This document shows positions 60,731 through 64,000 of a DNA stretch of 64,000 nt, one piece after another. Below the pieces are notes generated by a model that was given only the letters and a program-made list of their open reading frames with translations, was not told the DNA's origin and did no database searches. Position numbers and translations under genes: made by a program. Within the stretch, counting starts at the first letter, position 1; each line of letters begins with the position of its first letter. This stretch comes from Gemmatimonadota bacterium (GTDB taxonomy: Bacteria > Gemmatimonadota > Gemmatimonadetes > Gemmatimonadales > Gemmatimonadaceae). Where the stretch lies: assembly GCA_021324775.1 (NCBI GenBank), contig JAJPIM010000043.1, positions 1 to 64,000 on the forward strand, read 5' to 3'.

Positions 60731-63394
60731 ATGTCTGACCCGAATTCCGCAACCAGCCTGCTACAGCGGCTCCAGACGGCTCTGCCCGAACGCTATCGAA
60801 TCGAGCGCCAGCTCGGTGAAGGCGGTATGGCCGTCGTGTTTCGCGCGACCGACCTGAAGCACGACCGCCAGGTGGCCGTCAAGGTGCTACGCCCGGAGCT
60901 GTCCGCGATAGTCGGAGCGGAGCGCTTTCTGCGGGAGATTCAAGTCACCGCGCAGCTCCAACACCCGCACATCCTGCCGCTCTTTGACTCGGGTGTCGCT
61001 GCGGAACTGCTCTACTACGTGATGCCGCTGATCCAGGGTGAGTCCCTCCGGGAGCGCCTGACGCGGCAAACACAGCTCTCCGTAGACGAGGCGGTTTCGA
61101 TCACCCGAGCGCTCGCCGGCGCCCTCGACTACGCCCATCGCCAGGGGGTGCTGCATCGGGACATCAAGCCGGAGAACATCCTGCTACACGATGGCCAGCC
61201 GTTGCTGGCCGACTTCGGGATCGCGCTCGCGGTGAGTGCGGCGGGCGGTGATCGGCTGACCCACACGGGCCTTTCGATCGGCACTCCGAGCTACATGAGT
61301 CCCGAGCAAATGGCGGGGGACAGGGTGCTCGATGCCCGCAGCGACATCTACGCCCTCGGCTGCGTCGCCTACGAGACCCTGGCGGGAGAACCGCCATTCA
61401 CCGGTCCGACTCACCAGGCGGTCGTCGCCGCAGTGATGATCGGCGGGCCGAAACCGCTGGCCGAGCGCCGCCACACCGTGCCGGAGGTTGTGTCCGCGGC
61501 CATCCAGCGCGCGTTGGAACTGTTGCCGGCCGACCGCTTCTCGACGGCGGCCGAATTCGCAGCGGCCTTGACCGCCGAGTCTCGCCCTCGGCTCCGCCGG
61601 CGGCGGCCGAAATTTCGTGCTAACGCAACCGTGGCCCTGGCTCTCGGAGCCGGCATGGCCGTGGGTTTGCTGGCCGCTCGCCTCTTGGCGCCGGCCACTC
61701 ATCCCAACCCACGGCGCTGGAACATAGTCCTCCCCGAGAACGCGCCGGTGGCGCTCGGGGGAGCCGACTCGCCATCGGGACCGCAGACGGCGATCGCGCT
61801 GTCGCCGTCTGGCGATCGGCTCGCCTACGTAGCCCCGCGCGGCAACACCACCATGCTTGCTGTGCGGCCCTTGGACAGCGACTTGGCGGCGACGCTGCCC
61901 GGGACCGAGGGCGCGTATCACCCGTTTTTCTCGCCGGACGGGGCCTGGATCGGATTTTTCTCTGGAAATCTCCTACGCAAAGTGCCGGCGGCTGGCGGAA
62001 GCCCGGTCACGCTCGTGGGAGTAGATCGGATTACGGGAGCGAGTTGGGTGACCGCCGACCGCATTCTGGTACTTGAAAGCGAGGGCTTCGACCTCCACTG
62101 GATTTCCGCGTCCGGAGCACGTCCTGACTCGACGGTGCACCTCGCCACGCAATTCGTCACACCCGATGTGTTGCCGGGCGGTGAGTGGGCGGTGGGGCAG
62201 CTCAGCTCCGGGCAACTGGCCCTGTTGTCGTTGACGAACGGCACCGAGCTCGCGATCACCAGGCGCGGCGTCCTTCCGGTGGATTCGGTTCAGCAGGCCG
62301 ACTTGCTCTTTGGAACCAGTCCGCGCTGGCTCTCACCCGGATACATCGTGTACGGTGCCGGCGACGGTGTCCTCACGGCCATGCCGTTCGACGGGACAAA
62401 TCGTAAGGTGTTGGGCGAGCCGATATCGCTGATCTCTGGAATGCGGATGGAGGCGGGCTTCGGCTACGCGGAGTTTACCATCTCCGGGGACGGAACGCTG
62501 GTATACGTTCCCGGACGCAACCAACTGTACGTGAACATCGCGTTCGTCTCGCCCAACGGTGGGATCGACACTCTCCCATTTCCCCCGGGACCCTACACCC
62601 AGCCGCGGCTCTCGCCCGACGGTACTCAGCTTGCCGCGCAGGCTCGGAACCCCCTGGGAGGCTGGGAAATACTGCTCATGAACCTCGTCACCGGCGGACG
62701 GCAGAAGGTGGAGGTTCGGGGCAATTATCGGGCGTTTCCGGCGTCCTGGCTCCCATCCGGGCGGGAGCTCATGATCGGCCTCTGGGATCCGGTGCAGTTC
62801 GTGAACTACGGCGCACGGATTCAGTCGCTCGAAACGGGGAAGTGGACCGACATCCGTCTCACCGGCGCGTCGTACATGACGGTATCGCGCGACGGACGTT
62901 TGTTCGTCTTCTCGGATTGGCGTACGGGAGATCTGTACCTCCGATCGATGGGGGCAGATACGACGCGGATACCGATCCCGGCTCGCGGTTTCGCGGCGAG
63001 TTTTTCTCCGAATGGCCGTTGGGTTGCCTGGGGCGGAGTAAATGGCACAGTGGCGGTGTCACCGGTCCCACCGACCGGAGCGATCTACCAGGTCGCGGAG
63101 CGGGGGCAAATGCCGCTGTGGACCCCGAAAGGAGATGGCGTCATTTTCCGCGACGGCTCCCGCTATTTCGCGGCACCGATCTCGTTCGTCGGGGGATTCC
63201 ACGCCGGCCGGCCCCGGCTGTTGGCGCAGGGCCCATTTCTCTGGACCTTCGCGTGGAACTACGACGTCGCCCCCGACGGGCGCCTGCTAGTCTTGCTGAG
63301 CAGCCCTGAGCAGGAGGCCGGGACCCTGGGCGTAATCACCGGCCTCCCCGGCGCCGTCGCGCGGATCGCCGCAGCCGGGCCCAAAGTCCCCTAA
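60731..63394 (+). CDS. serine/threonine protein kinase with TolB-like propeller sensor
   Basis: The 887-residue product has a Hanks-type kinase domain (GEGGMAVVF 29-37, Lys51, HRDIKPEN 142-149, DFG 161-163), a membrane helix (about 299-320) and an extracytoplasmic WD40/TolB-like propeller with repeated SPDG and SPSG motifs (AIALSPSGDRLAYVAP, PFFSPDGAWIGFFSG, LSPDGTQLAAQA). This kinase-propeller fusion is typical of Gemmatimonadota and is predicted to be a one-component signal receptor. It stands as a single gene downstream of the antiporter. Confidence 0.92.
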   Translation: MSDPNSATSLLQRLQTALPERYRIERQLGEGGMAVVFRATDLKHDRQVAVKVLRPELSAIVGAERFLREIQVTAQLQHPHILPLFDSGVAAELLYYVMPLIQGESLRERLTRQTQLSVDEAVSITRALAGALDYAHRQGVLHRDIKPENILLHDGQPLLADFGIALAVSAAGGDRLTHTGLSIGTPSYMSPEQMAGDRVLDARSDIYALGCVAYETLAGEPPFTGPTHQAVVAAVMIGGPKPLAERRHTVPEVVSAAIQRALELLPADRFSTAAEFAAALTAESRPRLRRRRPKFRANATVALALGAGMAVGLLAARLLAPATHPNPRRWNIVLPENAPVALGGADSPSGPQTAIALSPSGDRLAYVAPRGNTTMLAVRPLDSDLAATLPGTEGAYHPFFSPDGAWIGFFSGNLLRKVPAAGGSPVTLVGVDRITGASWVTADRILVLESEGFDLHWISASGARPDSTVHLATQFVTPDVLPGGEWAVGQLSSGQLALLSLTNGTELAITRRGVLPVDSVQQADLLFGTSPRWLSPGYIVYGAGDGVLTAMPFDGTNRKVLGEPISLISGMRMEAGFGYAEFTISGDGTLVYVPGRNQLYVNIAFVSPNGGIDTLPFPPGPYTQPRLSPDGTQLAAQARNPLGGWEILLMNLVTGGRQKVEVRGNYRAFPASWLPSGRELMIGLWDPVQFVNYGARIQSLETGKWTDIRLTGASYMTVSRDGRLFVFSDWRTGDLYLRSMGADTTRIPIPARGFAASFSPNGRWVAWGGVNGTVAVSPVPPTGAIYQVAERGQMPLWTPKGDGVIFRDGSRYFAAPISFVGGFHAGRPRLLAQGPFLWTFAWNYDVAPDGRLLVLLSSPEQEAGTLGVITGLPGAVARIAAAGPKVP

Positions 63395-63581
63395 GAAGTC
63401 GAGTGGCGAACCGGCCGCACCCGTGACCACTGCGGCCGACTCTTTGGTGTGTTACACAGGTGGTTCGGTGACGCTGTTGTTACAGCAAACCAAGGTCGCC
63501 CTATGGTGACGGTCCATGGCGTCCGATACTCTGCATCCTGGCATCTGGCGTGGCGGTGATACAGCAGTCGTTGGAGCGTCC

Positions 63582-63707
63582 ATGCGGTTACTGGTCCGTC
63601 GAGCGGTAGCCTGTCTCGTAGCCGGCGCGATCGCGGGCTGCGCGGGTGGCCGCCCGGGCGGGGGTCCCGCACCATCCGCACCGATCGTGATCGCGCCGGC
63701 GACATGA
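63582..63707 (+). CDS. very small putative lipoprotein
   Basis: A 41-residue ORF MRLLVRRAVACLVAGAIAGC followed by AGGRPGGGPAPSAPIVIAPAT has a lipobox (AGAIAGC) and a Gly/Pro-rich tail. Its TGA overlaps the next gene's ATG as ATGA, which supports real translation. An upstream ATG at 63516 would add a non-signal leader and is rejected. Function unknown. Confidence 0.5.
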   Translation: MRLLVRRAVACLVAGAIAGCAGGRPGGGPAPSAPIVIAPAT

Positions 63708-64000
63708 CTCATCGTGCGCAGGTCGCCGTAGTCGGTGGCGGGATGCTCGGTCTCGCGCATGCGTATCTGGCCGCGAAGCAGGGTCGTTCGGTCGTGCTGT
63801 TCGAACGCGGTGTACGAGCGGCCGGAGCGTCGCTGCGCAACTTCGGCATGATCTGGCCCATTGGCCAGCCAGCAGGAGAGATGCATGAGATGGCGCTGCG
63901 CAGTCGTGCCCTCTGGATCGAGGCACTTTCCGAGGCGAAACTGCCGAGCCGGCCGACCGGGTCGCTGCACCTTGCCCACTATCAAGACGAGCTTGACGTG
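63704..64000 (+). CDS. FAD-dependent oxidoreductase, partial (cut by window end)
   Basis: The first 99 codons run to the window edge without a stop. The sequence opens with an FAD-binding Rossmann motif (VAVVGGGMLGLAHAYLAAKQGRSVVLFERG), then AAGASLRNFGMIWPIGQPAGEMHEMALRSRALWIEAL and GSLHLAHY. This resembles the TIGR03364 group (HpnW-like, associated with phosphonate metabolism) as I recall it; the rest is not visible. The ATG overlaps the lipoprotein stop as ATGA. Confidence 0.78.
   Translation, partial: MTHRAQVAVVGGGMLGLAHAYLAAKQGRSVVLFERGVRAAGASLRNFGMIWPIGQPAGEMHEMALRSRALWIEALSEAKLPSRPTGSLHLAHYQDELDV

Overview
The window is a GC-rich bacterial chromosome segment. Gene content suggests Gemmatimonadota: a Ser/Thr kinase fused to a TolB-like propeller, a BTAD-TolB-TPR regulator, a DUF4160/DUF2442 pair, and two housekeeping clusters in an order seen in GC-rich Gram-negative phyla. 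This is inferred from protein style, not from a database match. The first ~130 bases are a G/T-only low-complexity tract, probably a contig-end artefact.

Region 1 (140-27960) is core genome, almost all on the + strand: tsf-pyrH-frr-uppS-cdsA-dxr-rseP (translation, then undecaprenyl/phospholipid/isoprenoid supply and envelope proteolysis), a Ser/Thr kinase on the opposite strand, rpsO-pnp-M16 peptidase, ald, the rod-shape operon mreBCD-mrdA-rodA, then accD-folC-hisS-proS-lysA-phosphodiesterase-guaA. Many genes overlap by 1-4 bases or sit within a few bases of each other. Upstream of cdsA, dxr and mrdA the start region is reiterated as 14-15 bp tandem units. At dxr and mrdA each unit is a five-codon mini-ORF whose stop overlaps the next start as ATGA/GTGA, giving a relay of stop-start junctions that ends on the real start codon. 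This is the most unusual signal in the core region.

Region 2 (27943-32259) looks like a decayed genomic island at the 3' end of guaA. The last codons of guaA are repeated at 32183-32257, with a 20-base exact match at the two ends. Between them lie an AAA_14/DUF4143 ATPase preceded by a 17-bp-arm palindrome, a TauE/SafE permease, a frameshifted PLP decarboxylase and a divergent Lrp/AsnC regulator. No integrase is seen.

Region 3 (32306-41407) is mixed: an XRE regulator divergent from an NAD-dependent epimerase with a palindrome between them, a TPR-HTH regulator and a propeller protein divergent from a DUF899 protein plus small membrane protein, a trans-3-hydroxy-L-proline dehydratase, an EIIA protein, dus, an orphan larB, and tmRNA (ssrA, tag ANNNLALAA).

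Region 4 (41408-64000) carries a methyl-accepting chemotaxis protein, initiator tRNA-fMet followed by three ~65-bp repeats that each copy the tRNA 3' end, elongator tRNA-Met, lipoproteins, small enzymes, two ECF sigma systems each linked to a YCII-type domain, gene-decay remnants (DUF4160, a tRNA-Met 3' half, a MazE-like fragment), a Na+/H+ antiporter, a kinase-propeller receptor and, at the right edge, the start of an FAD oxidoreductase.
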